Assembly: GCA_037974335.1 (NCBI GenBank)
Contig: CM075760.1
Location: 17,905,059 to 17,969,058 of the forward strand
DNA length: 64,000 bases
From: Prionace glauca
Taxonomy: Eukaryota; Chordata; Chondrichthyes; Carcharhiniformes; Carcharhinidae
Direction: 5' to 3'
Shown: in pieces, positions 22,170 through 32,705 of the stretch
How positions within the stretch are numbered: position 1 is the stretch's first letter
Layout: each line of letters begins with the position of its first letter
Translations under genes and position numbers: made by a program
Notes under the pieces: generated by a model
The model's database searches: none
Told to the model about the DNA's origin: nothing
What the model saw: only the letters and a program-made list of their open reading frames with translations

Positions 22170-22305
22170 CGTGTACATAGAGAAGGAGTGACTGCAGAAT
22201 GTAACGTTGCAACCATAACTAGTGTGAAATAAAAGATCATTTAATGCGATGTGGGTCCATTACAACATCTGATGGCAGCAGAGAAGAAGCTGTTCTTGAG
22301 TCAGC
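22170..22305 (-). repeat. L2-like LINE 3' end fragment
   Basis: 'catctgatggcagcagagaa' and 'gctgttcttgagtc' are the reverse of an L2-type 3' end, as at 56,290-56,355. A SINE starts at 22,306. Confidence 0.45.
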
Positions 22306-22385
22306 AGCATGGTGGTATAATGTTTAGCACTGCTGTCTCACAGGACCTGAGTTTGATTCCCGGCTTGGATCACATATTTATTACA
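22306..22385 (+). repeat. SINE head fragment (S1)
   Basis: 'gcatggtggtataatgttta' and 'gatt(c)ccggcttggatcac' give tRNA-like boxes A and B; truncated after box B. Confidence 0.6.
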
Positions 22386-22399
22386 TGTGAAAATAATAA

Positions 22400-23215
22400 A
22401 CCAAATCAAACCAAATCAAATCGGTCTTTCGCATCTCAAGTGCCCTGGCCTTACCAATGAACTTATGAAGGTGATGATATACACAGGACAGCTGTGATGA
22501 AGAATGGATTTACAAGACTCAGGGTTGACACTGGGGAGCTGTGAGAAACTGGACTGGCTTAAAGTGGATTCTTTCCAGAGAAATATCACACGTTCTTGGA
22601 ATAGGATGAATCCCAACAGGTATTTTTATATCAACTTCCCTGCAATGTTAATATTTGCATGCTTGTGACATTGATGAATAAATTTCACATTGTATGAAAT
22701 ATGTTTTCTCTGTGAGATCCTGCTGTGCACACATGATCAATAAAATGGATTCTGGGGCCCCGTGATGGGTAGGTGATTAGAAGTGAACTGGTGTTACATG
22801 TAAAATGTAACAGGTAAAAAAGGAAAAAATGATTCTGCCTTGATCTTCTTCTCATGAAGGAATAATATTTGAGGTCACATGTCTATGGAAAGTCACAGCA
22901 CACAAAACAAAATCCTAGCCATAGGCCCTCAGACAAATATCAATTGTCAGTTGCTGAAAGAATTAATAACTGGATACATAGATTCAACAGAAACATCAAG
23001 AGCAACAAACCGAGTACAGTAAAAAACAAGAAAATCAATATAATTAAACAACCTTTTCTAGAGTTAGGAACTGAATACAGGGGATGGGACTTTACAGCCT
23101 CACACTTCCCAAAACTGCAAAATCCCACCCATATTCAACAGACATTCCAATGCTTCGTCCCTTGCCTGCTCCAATTCCCGTGGCAGTTGGACCGGTACAA
23201 TTCCAGCCAGGGACT
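22400..23215. other. Intron of GPR139-like gene 2, 5' part
   Basis: Collinear with 1760-2320 of gene 1 ('gcttgtgacattgatgaata', 'cctgctgtgcacacatgatc', 'aggtcacatgtctatgg'). It includes a SINE 3' end at 22,620-22,700. No other element. Confidence 0.6.
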
Positions 23216-23218
23216 TAC

Positions 23219-23300
23219 CCGGAACACCAATAATCGCCAGGAGGGGATAATAGAAGCATTGAATCATGTACAGTACAAATAGAATCCGATCAGCTGGCAT
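23219..23300 (-). CDS. GPR139-like receptor gene 2, exon 1
   Basis: Minus-strand ATG at 23,300 opens MPADRILFVLYMIQC, then FYYPLLAIIGVP, the start of TM1. The donor (gtaagt) follows at 23,218 in phase 1, and splicing to 20,009 gives GVP-V-NIITIV. As in gene 1, the frame is open further upstream, to about 23,564, through 14-residue repeats of the type MDQNLGTMNWNVPP, so the start could lie further out. Intron about 3.2 kb, lengthened by the L2 copy. Confidence 0.8.
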
Positions 23301-23324
23301 TATCCACAAGTTATCTGTTGTAAA

Positions 23325-23490
23325 CCACGAAATCCAATAGGATAAACTCCTGTCCTTGGTTGGAACATTCCAATCCATTGTTTTCAGATTCTGATCCATT
23401 GGTGGAACATTCCAATTCATTGTTCCCAGATTTTGATCCATTATTGGAACATTCCAATTCGTTGTTCCTCGTTTCTGATCTCTCTTCTCC
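23325..23490 (-). repeat. 42-bp minisatellite in the leader of GPR139-like gene 2
   Basis: About three units of 42 bp ('cattccaattcattgttccc' type), in frame with exon 1, paralogous to 2440-2630 but with fewer units. Confidence 0.8.
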
Positions 23491-23789
23491 CTTCCACTCT
23501 CTCCACAGCCGCTGATCTCTGTTAGTTTGGAGTTGTCGCTCCCGCTGACTCTATGGGACAACACATTGAACGGAATCCCTTATTAATGGAAGTGAGAAAT
23601 CCCTCCAGGCACACTAATCGGATCCATGGAGACTCACATCAATTACAGTCACTAAACAAACAGCTTCACTTAACCCCCTTCAATCCAACACTATCTACAC
23701 ACAAAGTAGAACATTTCCAGCCTAGATGGGATGTTGAGGGTCCGGGAATTGGAAGTAATGGGGGATCAGACTGAATGTTTTTTCAAAAT

Positions 23790-24183
23790 TATTTCTATAT
23801 AACAGAGGCCTCTTTGCTAGGGTTCATTTCGACAGGACAAGAATACAAAGCAGGGATGAACTGCTGAGGTTTTAAAAGACTTTGGTCAGAACACATTCAT
23901 TGTCTGCAATTTTGGGGCCCATGCCTAAGGAAGGATCTGATGGCCTTGGAGAGGGTCCAGAAAAGGTTCACAAGATTGATCCGGGGAATAAAATACTTGA
24001 TCCTTGAGCAGCAACTGAGGACTCTGAGTCTGCAGTTGACAGAGATTGGAAGGATGAGGAATGGGATCTCATTGAATCCCACAGAATAATGAAAGGCCTA
24101 GATAGATTGCACAGAGAGAATATGTTTCATTAGTACAAGTGACTAGGACACGAGGGCACAGCCTCAGAGGAAAGAGAACTGGG
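23790..24183 (+). repeat. CR1-type LINE, old copy, first part
   Basis: 'tttggggcccatgcctaagg', 'tggagagggtccagaaaagg' and 'aatgaaaggcctagatagat' are the ALExVQKRF and MKGLDR parts of a CR1-type C-terminus. The copy is cut by a Penelope-like fragment and resumes at 24,336. Confidence 0.7.
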
Positions 24184-24335
24184 ATGTAGAGATGTTGATA
24201 TTGGACTGGGATGGGCACAGTGAGAAGTCGCACAATACCAGTTTTCCACTCACCAGATGAAGAAATAGCATTCCAAAAACTCCTGATTCCAAGTAAGCTT
24301 TTCAGATTTTAAGCTGCTGTTGTGAAAACTTCATG
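24184..24335 (+). mobile_element. Penelope-like terminal fragment inside a LINE
   Basis: 'gtagagatgttgatattgga' and 'cacaataccag', then 'caccagatgaagaaatagca' and 'ccaaaaactc', match the terminal part seen at 14,941 and 7200. Short, decayed. Confidence 0.55.
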
Positions 24336-24600
24336 CTTTAGAAATGTGATGAGGAGAAATTTCTTCAGTCAGATGGTGGTGAATCTGTGGAATTCATGGC
24401 TACACAAGATTATGGAAGCCAGGTCCCTGAGTGTATTTGAGAAAGAGGTGGATAGGTTCTTGACTGGTAAAGGGACCGAAGGTTGTGGAGAAAAAAAATG
24501 GGAAAATGGGTTTGAGTATCTTACCAGCCATAATTGAATGGTGGAGCCGGCTCGATGGGCCTAATGGCCTATTCTGTTCCCATATCTTATTCTCTTAGGG
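24336..24600 (+). repeat. CR1-type LINE, old copy, second part
   Basis: Reads RNFFSQMVVNLWNSW and EKEVDRFLTG, then 'gagccggctcgatgggccta' and a 'ttctgttcccatatctta' end. Confidence 0.75.
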
Positions 24601-24980
24601 TTATCATGGTTGTGGGTTTTAGATGTGGTTAGCATTAATCAGGATTGATATAGACTGCTACATCCAGGCTGTAGGCGATCTCATGCACGCTTATGCAGAG
24701 AAAATCCTTAGTAAGCGATTGCACACAGGTCGATATCACGGCATTACGGACAGTACGGTGTTAGAGAGAGTCCCCAGATAGAACTATCTCTCAGTGTCAC
24801 GGTCAGTGCAATTTTCACATTGAAATATTCCTTAGTGTTACACACAGAAGAACCTTCTCAACAGGCTTCACATCGATCTTTCCCTTTATTTTCAATTGTG
24901 AGGTTGTAAGGAGGCAAGAGTGAGTTGAGGACAGTGTTGGAGAAGGACACTGGAACACCTAAAGAGTCAGCAGCCACTTG
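24600..24980. other. No gene or repeat recognised
   Basis: No open frame with family likeness, no splice-bounded exon. Confidence 0.4.
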
Positions 24981-24984
24981 ACAA

Positions 24985-25310
24985 CAGTGTGAGGGTGGGG
25001 GGGGGGGGGACAGTGAGACAGCGGGACACACAGGCAGCACATTGAGGAGAGTGTGAGAGGGGAACACTGGAACACTGCGACAAACAAGCAGGACCTTGAG
25101 GAGAGTGTGAGAGAGGTCACTGGGACACTGGGGCAAACAGTCATCACCTTGAGGAGAGGGTGAGAGGGAGGCACTGGGACACTGGGACAGACAGTCAGCA
25201 CATTGAGCAGACTGTGAGATGGAGGCACTGGGACAGACAGTCAACACCTTGAGCTGAGTGTGAGAGGGGGGCTCTGGGACAGAGAGCAAGCACCTTGAGG
25301 AGAATTGAAA
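24985..25310. repeat. Minisatellite, 45-55 bp units, with a G run
   Basis: About six degenerate units built on 'caccttgaggagagtgtgag', starting at about 25,037, 25,092, 25,147, 25,199, 25,245 and 25,290. A run of G lies at 24,997-25,009. The 153-codon minus-strand open frame across it is a repeat artefact. Confidence 0.8.
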
Positions 25311-25990
25311 GGGTGACATAGAAGATTCAAGCCACAGGTGGAGTTATGCAGCGCTGGGACCGGGACCGTTTGTTTATGTCCTGTGGTGCTGAGAATTCTC
25401 TTCAATATCGACTCCACAGTCAGGTGTCAGGGAACACAACTCTTTACTCCGTCTGTTCACACAATTCTCCAAATATTGACTGCCCAATCTGGGAGGATCC
25501 TACAGCTCGCCCCAGTCCTGAGATCGCATGGCCTGTTCCCTGAAAGGAATGCCCCCACATATATACAACACTCCTCCCCTGGAAGTAACAATCCCCACCC
25601 CCATACGTGTGCGAACAATTGAATATTTTTCTTTATTCGCTTCATACAGGCTTGGTGCAGAATCCACAGCATATTTCCAATACAATACAGCCCACTGTTT
25701 ATTCCTGGTCCTTATGTCTATCTCACATAGATCTGATCAGGGGGAGAGACAATCACTTGGGAGTTGATGCCTGGAGACTGGAGTCAGTTTTAAAATCCTC
25801 TCTGGCGAGTGAGGCCTCGATGAACCCTTCAACATTTGATCCTCTTCTGTCCCATCGTCAATAACCAATGTCGAGTTCCCTGTCCTCTCCATGAGTAGTG
25901 GAGCTGTTAATTCCAGGCCTCCCTGGCCTCTCGCGTAATAGAACAGAGAGAAGAGGAGGTGGCAAGCATCTAACCTCAGGTAGGAGTAAA
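25310..25990. other. No gene recognised
   Basis: Several short open frames overlap on both strands, none with a recognisable family or splice context. Confidence 0.4.
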
Positions 25991-26220
25991 ATCGAAAGTT
26001 GACAAGGATGAAAAGGGAAATGCAGGACTGAGTGTGTTGTACCCAAATATGTGCAGTGCACTGAACGAAGTATATGGCATTGTTGCAGGCATTGAAATTG
26101 GCCTGTATGATGTTATGGGCATCACGGAGACATGATAACAAGGGGACCAGGGCTTTTATCGAAATACCCAAAGGAATATGTCCTATCGGAAGGACAGGCA
26201 AAGAAACGTTTTTTGTCTTG
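25990..26220 (+). repeat. CR1-type LINE, fragment of the AP endonuclease start
   Basis: Plus strand reads LSVLYPNMCSALNEVYG then VMGITET, the first conserved blocks of a CR1-type apurinic endonuclease domain (N and the catalytic E of ITET). No further LINE sequence follows; the tRNA gene lies 100 bp on. Confidence 0.6.
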
Positions 26221-26322
26221 TGTTAAGTGACATGGGCTCTCACTGTAACCATTAGGACCTGCAGCAACAGCGTGGAGTTGGACATTGTGGTCAGACCAAT
26301 TGGTGGCGTTAGATTGCAAGCT

Positions 26323-26395
26323 GTTTCTGTAGTGTAGTGGTTATCACATTCGCCTAACACGCGAAAGGTCCCTGGTTCGAAACCAGGCAGAAACA
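26323..26395 (+). tRNA. tRNA-Val (anticodon AAC)
   Basis: A 73-nt cloverleaf without intron. Acceptor stem GTTTCTG pairs with CAGAAAC; D-arm region 'tagtgtagtggttatca' is the vertebrate valine type; anticodon stem TTCGC/GCGAA with loop ctAACac puts AAC at 26,356-26,358; the T arm is cctggTTCGAAaccagg; discriminator base A. Box A and box B agree with RNA polymerase III promoters. No encoded CCA, as expected for a nuclear gene. No T run was seen directly after it, so the terminator is not obvious. It differs from the usual vertebrate sequence at a few stem positions, with pairing kept. Confidence 0.93.
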
Positions 26396-26399
26396 TTAG

Positions 26400-27120
26400 C
26401 TCATTTATTATGAGGTAGTTTTGCGTGGTTTCAGTTTTTGCTGCACATATTCCGAATCTCGATGTTACAGCCATATTATCTTTGCTCTGACCTCGGCCAC
26501 AAGTGCTCTCAGCTAAATCATAAATGTTGTATTTTAAGACGCAATGAGGAAATAAATGTGTGTATTTGGACACCGTGCACAAACCAGCAACTTGTTCAGT
26601 CCACAACAGAACTTAATGGATTCATAAATGCAGACTAGCATAGTTAATTTCAATGTAAATATTGAAAAGAAATGCTGAGAAAACCAAAAGAAACCATCTG
26701 GCATTGAGTCTTTCGAAAGCATGTGTCTTTGTGCTTGGGATTTTAAACTGAAGAAAGCAGGCTGCAGAAAACAACTTTGTAACATTTGTGTCCAAAGCAG
26801 CAGCCGGAGTCCCAGCAGGAAATATTTAATCCTGTCGCTGAAAGAACATTAGCTAACCCAGGCTCCTAATTTCAAACTGATATAATTATCTTGTGGGACT
26901 GCGTCATTGCCGGCAAATGATGGCAGGAGGAAGAGATTTTGACCAATTCAATCCAGTGTGTGTGTTTAAACTGCACCGGGTTTGACATTGTAAAGGGAGA
27001 GAGAGGGTTGGCCTCGGCAGCGGCCGTGCCGATATTCAGAATCTGTGTTTGGGATGATTTTTGATGGTAAGGATGATTTCCACAGTGTTCCATTCAAACT
27101 AAAGTGTTACTTTTTTGTTA
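26400..27120. other. Upstream flank of a V pseudogene
   Basis: No repeat recognised. At 26,897-26,909 'actgcgtcattgc' resembles a CRE-type V promoter element and has a near match, in inverse orientation relative to its gene, at 28,737-28,749. No leader exon could be found. Confidence 0.35.
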
Positions 27121-27146
27121 ATGTCCAGTTCCTGAACACAGTGCAG

Positions 27147-27456
27147 ATCAAAGTGCTGGAGATTCAGTTACTCAGTCCCGGCCATCAGTGAGCGTGAAAG
27201 AAAGTGAAGCCGTGACTATAAAGTGTATCTATAGCATTACAGAAGAAAGGTAGTATGTATATTGGTGCCTGCAGCAACCAGCGAAAGAGGCCCAGTTTGT
27301 TGTGTGGAGATGGCCTTGAGATGTTCTGGAATGGAAAGGCTCGGCGTTAGGAAACCGTTTTGCTTCAGACCTCCAGCTGTCAGACTCCACCACAATGTTA
27401 CCCATCATGGGCCTGCAGCCGACCAACGCCGCTGTTTATTGCTGCGCCACGGGACT
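27147..27456 (+). pseudogene. T-cell-receptor alpha/delta-type V segment pseudogene
   Basis: The single frame reads DSVTQSRPSVSVKESEAV, TIKCIYSI (first Cys), YVYWCLQQ (core Trp), LQLSDSTTMLPIMGLQ and AAVYCCATG (second Cys), the normal layout of a TCR V domain. Two in-frame stops, TAG at 27,251 and TGA at 27,317. A heptamer CACAGTA follows at 27,457-27,463, but the sequence 23 bp later is not a nonamer, and no leader exon was seen. An acceptor-like 'gtgcag' precedes the exon. Inactive germline V. Confidence 0.8.
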
Positions 27457-27459
27457 CAC

Positions 27460-28010
27460 AGTAATAGAAAATAATACTAAGCATTGTTTGGGTGATTGTT
27501 GAGTGGAAAACTGAAAAAGATGTTTCCAGGCCCCCGCAAGTCGCATTATTTTCTCTTGCTACCAACAATGACAGACAGAGAAAGACGGCCGAGTCCATCC
27601 AGCCTGTTCGCAACAAATATGAAATAAATCTGAAGTGTAGTCGCTATTTTAATGTAGGGAAGAGCCGTCATGAACAGAGCAAGATTCCGCGTAACGTGAT
27701 CATCTGCTGTAGCTTGTCGACGGAGGTGTAAATGTCTTGGAGAATTGGGTTGTTTTAGACCCCAGTGCAGTGAAGTGTTTAAGATCCTCCAGGAAGGCCA
27801 GGCGAATCCTCTCTTTATACTTTATCTGAGCAATTCACTGCGGAGACGCTCGAACTCTAAGTGTAAGTGGCAGCTGGAATGTCTCTGGAGGGAGACCGGA
27901 ACCCACAGTTTCCTGAATTAGACGCGATAGAATTCAGAAATGTAACAGTTAACACGGAACCGCAGATGGAACTTGAACTGGCGACACCATCTGCGCCAGT
28001 TCTGTTTGAT
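27460..28010. other. Between two V segments, nothing recognised
   Basis: No repeat, exon or RSS seen apart from those listed at the borders. Confidence 0.4.
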
Positions 28011-28012
28011 AA

Positions 28013-28051
28013 GGTTTTTGTACAGCGATAGATGAGTTTTAAATCTCTGTG
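28013..28051 (-). other. 23-RSS of the V gene at 28,052
   Basis: On the minus strand, heptamer CACAGAG (28,051-28,045), 23-bp spacer, nonamer ACAAAAACC (28,021-28,013). The nonamer is consensus; the heptamer keeps CACA and differs at one position. RAG1/RAG2 would cut at the heptamer border next to the V coding end. Confidence 0.9.
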
Positions 28052-28502
28052 TCGCTCAACGCACAGAAATAGACAGCGGTATCTTGGATTTCTGCTCGAG
28101 TAAGCGTTAAAGGAAATTTATTTTCTGCATTTGTCTGATCGGCCTCGAATTTTCCCTTGGCAAAATCTGCGTCTCCTCTGCTGCTTCTGTCTCGGTGCAA
28201 AATAAAATGCGGAGCCTGGTCCGTATGCTGTCTGTACCAGTAAAGATCGGGATTGCTGTAACTTGTCGTGTAGCTGCAGTCCATTCTCACTCTATCTCCT
28301 TCAGTAATATACAGTTCAGTCTGAGGTTGCGACACAGAATCTGCTTGAATCAGCCCTGAATAAAACACAAGGAAAGGTTTAACACAACACTGAGCTGCGG
28401 GTCCGTTACCTTCACAATAGTGCCAGCAGATAAGAATTTATGGTGTTACTTACCGAACACCAGCCACAATATAACCAGATGATAAAAACAGAAAAGCCCC
28501 AT
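28052..28502 (-). CDS. T-cell-receptor alpha/delta-type V gene, intact, inverted relative to D and J
   Basis: Two exons. Leader exon 28,454-28,502 encodes MGLFCFYHLVILWLVF and ends at a canonical gtaagt donor in phase 1; after a 98-bp intron, exon 2 runs 28,355-28,052. The V domain reads DSVSQPQTELYITEGDRV, MDCSYTT (first Cys), LYWYRQ (core Trp), GKFEADQTNAENKFPLTL and DTAVYFCALSD (second Cys), with no stop. The 23-RSS follows directly. The product would be the ligand-contacting domain of a TCR alpha or delta chain at the T-cell surface. The D and J segments at 57-61 kb are on the opposite strand, so joining needs inversion. TRAV and TRDV cannot be told apart here. Confidence 0.92.
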
Positions 28503-28794
28503 TATTTCTTGGCCAGTGATTCCCTTGAGTCGCATGTTGGAGATATGGATATATTTGCTATTGTAATCCTTTAAATTAAGCGACTGTTGTACAGAAAGCA
28601 TAAACAGAAGGAGACGAAGAGTCTTGGGAAATCGTTTACCAAGATAAACTAGCAATTGGATAACTGAATAGCAGCATGTTAACAAGAGTGCTCACTGGTC
28701 AGGTTACAGCCTCTCCAGCTCCTGTTCCACCATCTGACTGCGTCACTGCTCTGGGCGTGGTTTGTGTTTGAATTCAGCCCCGCCCCTTCCCTCC

Positions 28795-28804
28795 TCACGT
28801 CACT
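28795..28804 (-). promoter_or_regulatory. CRE/decamer-like TCR V promoter element
   Basis: The minus strand reads AGTGACGTGA, nine of ten positions of the AGTGAYRTCA decamer known from TCR V promoters, 293 bp before the leader ATG. A GC box (cccgcccc) lies about 20 bp closer to the gene. A family B LINE starts only 22 bp further upstream, at 28,826. Confidence 0.5.
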
Positions 28805-28825
28805 CGTTCAGAAAATATAACAATT

Positions 28826-29342
28826 AAGAACATAAGAACATAAGAAATAGGAGCAGGAGTAGGCCATCCGGCCCTTCGAGCCTTCCCCGCCATTCAATAA
28901 GATCATGGCTGATCTGTCGTGACTCAGCTCCACCTTCCCGCCCTCTCCCCATAACCCTTAATCCCTTCTCTTATCAAAAACCCATCAACCCGTTTCTTAA
29001 AAATATTTAGCGAGGCAGCCTCCACCACTTCAACGGGCAGAGAATTCCAGAGATTCACCACCCTTTGAGTGAAGAAGTTCCTCCTCAACTCTGTTCTAAA
29101 CCGCCCCCCCTTTATCTTGAGGCTGTGCCCCCTAGTCCTACTGTCTTTTTTGAGCGGGAACAGTCTCTCCACCTCTATCCTATCCATCCCATTCATCATC
29201 TTATACGTCTCAATGAGATCTCCCCTCATTCTTCTAAACTCTAACGAGTACAAGCCTAGTTTATTCAGCCTCTCCTCATAGCTCAATCCCCTCAACTCCG
29301 GTATCAGCCGAGTAAACCTCCTCTGCACTCCCTCCAGGGCCA
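28826..29342 (-). repeat. CR1-type LINE, family B, 5'-truncated, upstream of a V gene
   Basis: One open minus-strand frame from ALEGVQRRFTRLIPELRG through LRGDLIETYKMMNGMDRIEV to NFFTQRVVNLWNSLPVEVVE and KGYGERAGRWS, followed by the 'gagcaggagtaggcc' end and an 'aagaacat' tail. Few differences from the copies at 8173 and 34,605, so a young insertion. Confidence 0.9.
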
Positions 29343-29344
29343 TA

Positions 29345-30225
29345 ATCTGTCATTGAACTTTATTATAGATGCAGAGAAAATGATGAATGAAAGAAATTGG
29401 CAGAGACGAAATGGTCTCGAAATAGAAGAAAAAATCGAGAGCGAGCAAGGCACAATTGAAAAGGAACGGATGTATTATGCAAACCGAGGAATAAATTATG
29501 TGCTGATTTCCATAAGGTGCTATATATTTTTGTTTTGTTCTGTCTCTTCTCTAGTCATCGGCGATTATATTAAGGTCAGTATTTATTTTCCAGCGTGAAC
29601 CTCACATAAACACATTGTGGTCTCATCCTGAACCACATCAGTGTGAATGTTGAAGGTGTTATGCTCAATCATTAATGCGTCATTCTCCTCTTCTGTTGAA
29701 TAATTTCAAACAGTTCTTTCCAGCATTTGTTCTTTATTCAACATTTATCATCTATACATTTAATTAACACATATGCCCTCCTTCCGAATTGAATATCTCT
29801 GAAATATACAGCATTGAAAGGCAAACATGACTGGCCAGCAAAAGAAATCGAGTCACCGGGTCATACACATCGCCTGGTGCTTATTTGAGAAAGGGCGCAG
29901 TCAGCTTTTAATCAAGATCAAACATGTTAAAAGGAAAGACATTTCAGAATAATCTGTTAATTATACTTGATCGCTCTTTATTCTGTGTGTGAAACATTCT
30001 GGCTCGTTCACCTACAGGAAGTCCAGCAGATCCCGCACTGATCCTTGATTTCCTCATCTGTCTGAGTGTTTCTTTTTCCCATTTCTTTATTATGAAGAAC
30101 AATTTTTAATAGATGGTTCAGGAAAATTTGGGTCATTTCCTCTTGTTCAATTAGAGTTCCACTTGTGACTGTCTTCATGAGCACACAATACTATTAAACA
30201 TGTTTCAGATTACCTTAATCACGTT
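29345..30225. other. No gene or repeat recognised
   Basis: AT-rich; short open frames only. Confidence 0.4.
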
Positions 30226-30229
30226 TCAG

Positions 30230-31092
30230 CTTCATCTTGATCAATTGGGCCAGTGGGCTGATGAATGGCAGAAGATGTGTAATTCAGATAAATGCCAGCT
30301 GATACATTTTAGTTGATCGAACCAGGGCTGGATTTATTCAGTTAATGGTAGGGCATCCGGGAGATTTATAGAACAAACAGATCTGGGGGTACAGGTTCAT
30401 AGCTCCTTGAAAGTGGAATCACAGGTGGACAGATTCATGAAGAAGGCATTCAGCATACTTGGTTTCTTTGGCCAGAACATTGAATGCAGGAGTTGTACAA
30501 GACATTGGTAAGGCCATGCTTGGAATACTGTGTGCAATTCTGGTCAAACTATTATAGAAAGGGTATTATTCAACTAGAAAGAATGCTGAAACGATTTGCT
30601 AGGATGCTACCGGGTCTTGATGGTTTGAGCTATAAGGAGAGGCTGGATAGATTGGGATTTTGTTTTCACTGGGACGTAGGAGCGTTCGTGGTACCCTTTT
30701 CGCAGTCTATAAAATAATGAGGGGCATAGATCAGCCAGATAGTTAATATCGTTTCCAAGAGTTGGGGAGTCTAAAACTAAAGGGCAAAGGTTTAAAGTGG
30801 GAGGGGAGAGATACAAAAGTGTCCAGAGGGCCAATTTCTTTTCACACAGAGGGTGTTGCGTATCTGGAACAAGCTGCCAAAGTAGTACAAGAGGAGGGAA
30901 CAATTTTGTCCTTCAAAAAGCGTTCAGACAGCTACATGGGTAAGATGGGTATAGAGGAATATGGGCCAAACGTGGGCAATTGGGACTAGGTTAGGGGTTA
31001 GTAAAAGGGGTGCCATAGACAAATTGGGCCGAAGAGCCGGTTTCCATGCTGTAAACCTCTATGGCTCTCTATGACTCTATGATTCTATGGTG
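30230..31092 (+). repeat. CR1-type LINE, family C
   Basis: Starts in the RT thumb region (LxxWADEWQKMCNSDKCQLIHF-like), then LYKTLVRPCLEYCVQFWSN, LERMLKRFARMLPGLDGLSY and a 'gggcatagatcagccagata' part, ending with 'tctatgactctatgattcta', the (ATTCTATG)-type tail of CR1 elements. Several frame breaks. A second family C copy is at 62,045. Confidence 0.85.
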
Positions 31093-31094
31093 AT

Positions 31095-32535
31095 TAACAA
31101 TGTTAGTCTGCATCTATAAACTCGTTAAATTCTGCTGTGAATTGAACGAGTTGCGAATGTGTACAAATAATACAAATAATTCAATCCTGCCATTGCGTCC
31201 TGAAATACAGCATTTCTGATTTTCCTGAAGCATTTGACACAGAGGTGACACCAATGTAATATGGATGAAACACCAGATTAGTAATCTTTAGCAACAAGTG
31301 AATACATGCAGGCGTTGCTCAAGCTTAATTAAAAATTTTGAATATTGTTTCTGTCTAATTTCAAATCGCGTGAGAAGCGAACGCGACAACCATTACACTC
31401 CAGATACTTGGCGCCTGATAATCAATAAATGTCAGTGAATTCATAATGATCAGAGAGTATGAGGATGCTGCAGCAAATATGAAATGGATAAGTGAAGTTA
31501 GCAACACCCATTGAAGGTTGCATTGGTTGGAAATGGATATTGTTCACCTGATATAAGGAGAGATGGACTTAGGGGCATAGGATTCACAGAATAATAGGGA
31601 GTGAAATGGACAGAAACACAATGGCAATGACAAGTCAGAGAGAGAGTTAGGGAGAGATACAGTGACAGAAGTAGATAGATAAAGGGGGAAGCAATGATTA
31701 AGATGGCAGAAGAAAGGCAGGTGAGGTATAAAATCAACAATATAATGTACAAGCTGATATGGGAAAAATTATCTTGAAATATCATTTAAATTTAACTGTG
31801 ATTGTGGAGAACAAGATTACTGGTTTATTTAAGTAAATTTAAATTTGGGGCGCAGATCAGGGAAGTTGACAAATGTAACAGAGTCCAAAACAAATAAGGC
31901 AAATTATAAGGATGGTGCGATTTTCTCAATTAGTGATTTATAATGAAAATAATGAAAGTCCTCATTCCCTGTGCCGTGCAGTATACTGATGGCAGTGGTC
32001 AGGAATACGTGATGAATGGGCTCCCTCTGTGGTGATGACTGTTAAATTGTCTTATTTCTGGAGATTCAATATATTCATTATATCTCAAATTATGTGAATG
32101 TCAAATCTTTCCTGATTTGTATTATTGTTAGTGTGATGTAACCTATAGATTCTAGGGGCTGGTGTGAAACTGAATGCGAGTTGTTCTCTGCACAGAGAGC
32201 TTTGAAATTTGCAGTTGAGTGCAATGAATTTGGGTTCTGCAAAAGTTCTCCAATTAAAAAATAAGTTTTTAATTCCAAACGGCGGTCGCAAACAACGGGT
32301 ATATTCACATTATCATGACATTAATTGTATCGCAGCTCGATGTATTTCCATTCACTGGCTTCCAGCTCTCCACTGACTGGTAGAGCAAGACTGCAAAAGT
32401 GGTATGGTTGTCTTTTGAAAGAATAGTCGAGTCTGGTTCTGTGCTGGATCGGCCTGACAGATTGGACTCTGCAGTTTGTTCTCTCCACTGCTGCTGAGAA
32501 CAGTTAGGTGGTGGTTTCACCTGACGTTATCTTGG
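31095..32535. other. AT-rich stretch, nothing recognised
   Basis: Short purine-rich patches (31,500-31,720); no gene, RSS or known repeat. Confidence 0.45.
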
Positions 32536-32538
32536 TTT

Positions 32539-32540
<2 letters not shown>

Positions 32541-32595
<55 letters not shown>
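32541..32595. repeat. (TG)n microsatellite next to a V segment
   Basis: About 27 uninterrupted TG units, 70 bp beyond the RSS of the V gene at 32,706. Confidence 0.95.
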
Positions 32596-32598
<3 letters not shown>

Positions 32599-32666
32599 AG
32601 AGGCTGACAGCTCAGTTAACATCTGACCATTAAGCAATCCTCAAATGCATTACTCCAATATAAGCA

Positions 32667-32705
32667 GGTTTTTGCACGAAGGTGGGCCTTATTTCTATCA
32701 TTGTG
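32667..32705 (-). other. 23-RSS of the V gene at 32,706
   Basis: Minus strand: heptamer CACAATG (32,705-32,699), 23-bp spacer, nonamer GCAAAAACC (32,675-32,667), eight of nine consensus positions. Confidence 0.88.

Noticed and set aside
24858-25319. A 153-codon minus-strand open frame with repeated Cys and Pro
   Set aside because: Translation of the 45-55 bp minisatellite.
26223-26606. Minus-strand open frame of 127 codons containing LPGFEPGTFRV
   Set aside because: It is the well-known antisense translation of the tRNA-Val T arm and anticodon region, not a protein gene.
27457-27495. Full RSS for the V pseudogene at 27.1 kb
   Set aside because: Only the heptamer-like CACAGTA is present; the expected nonamer position reads tttgggtga.
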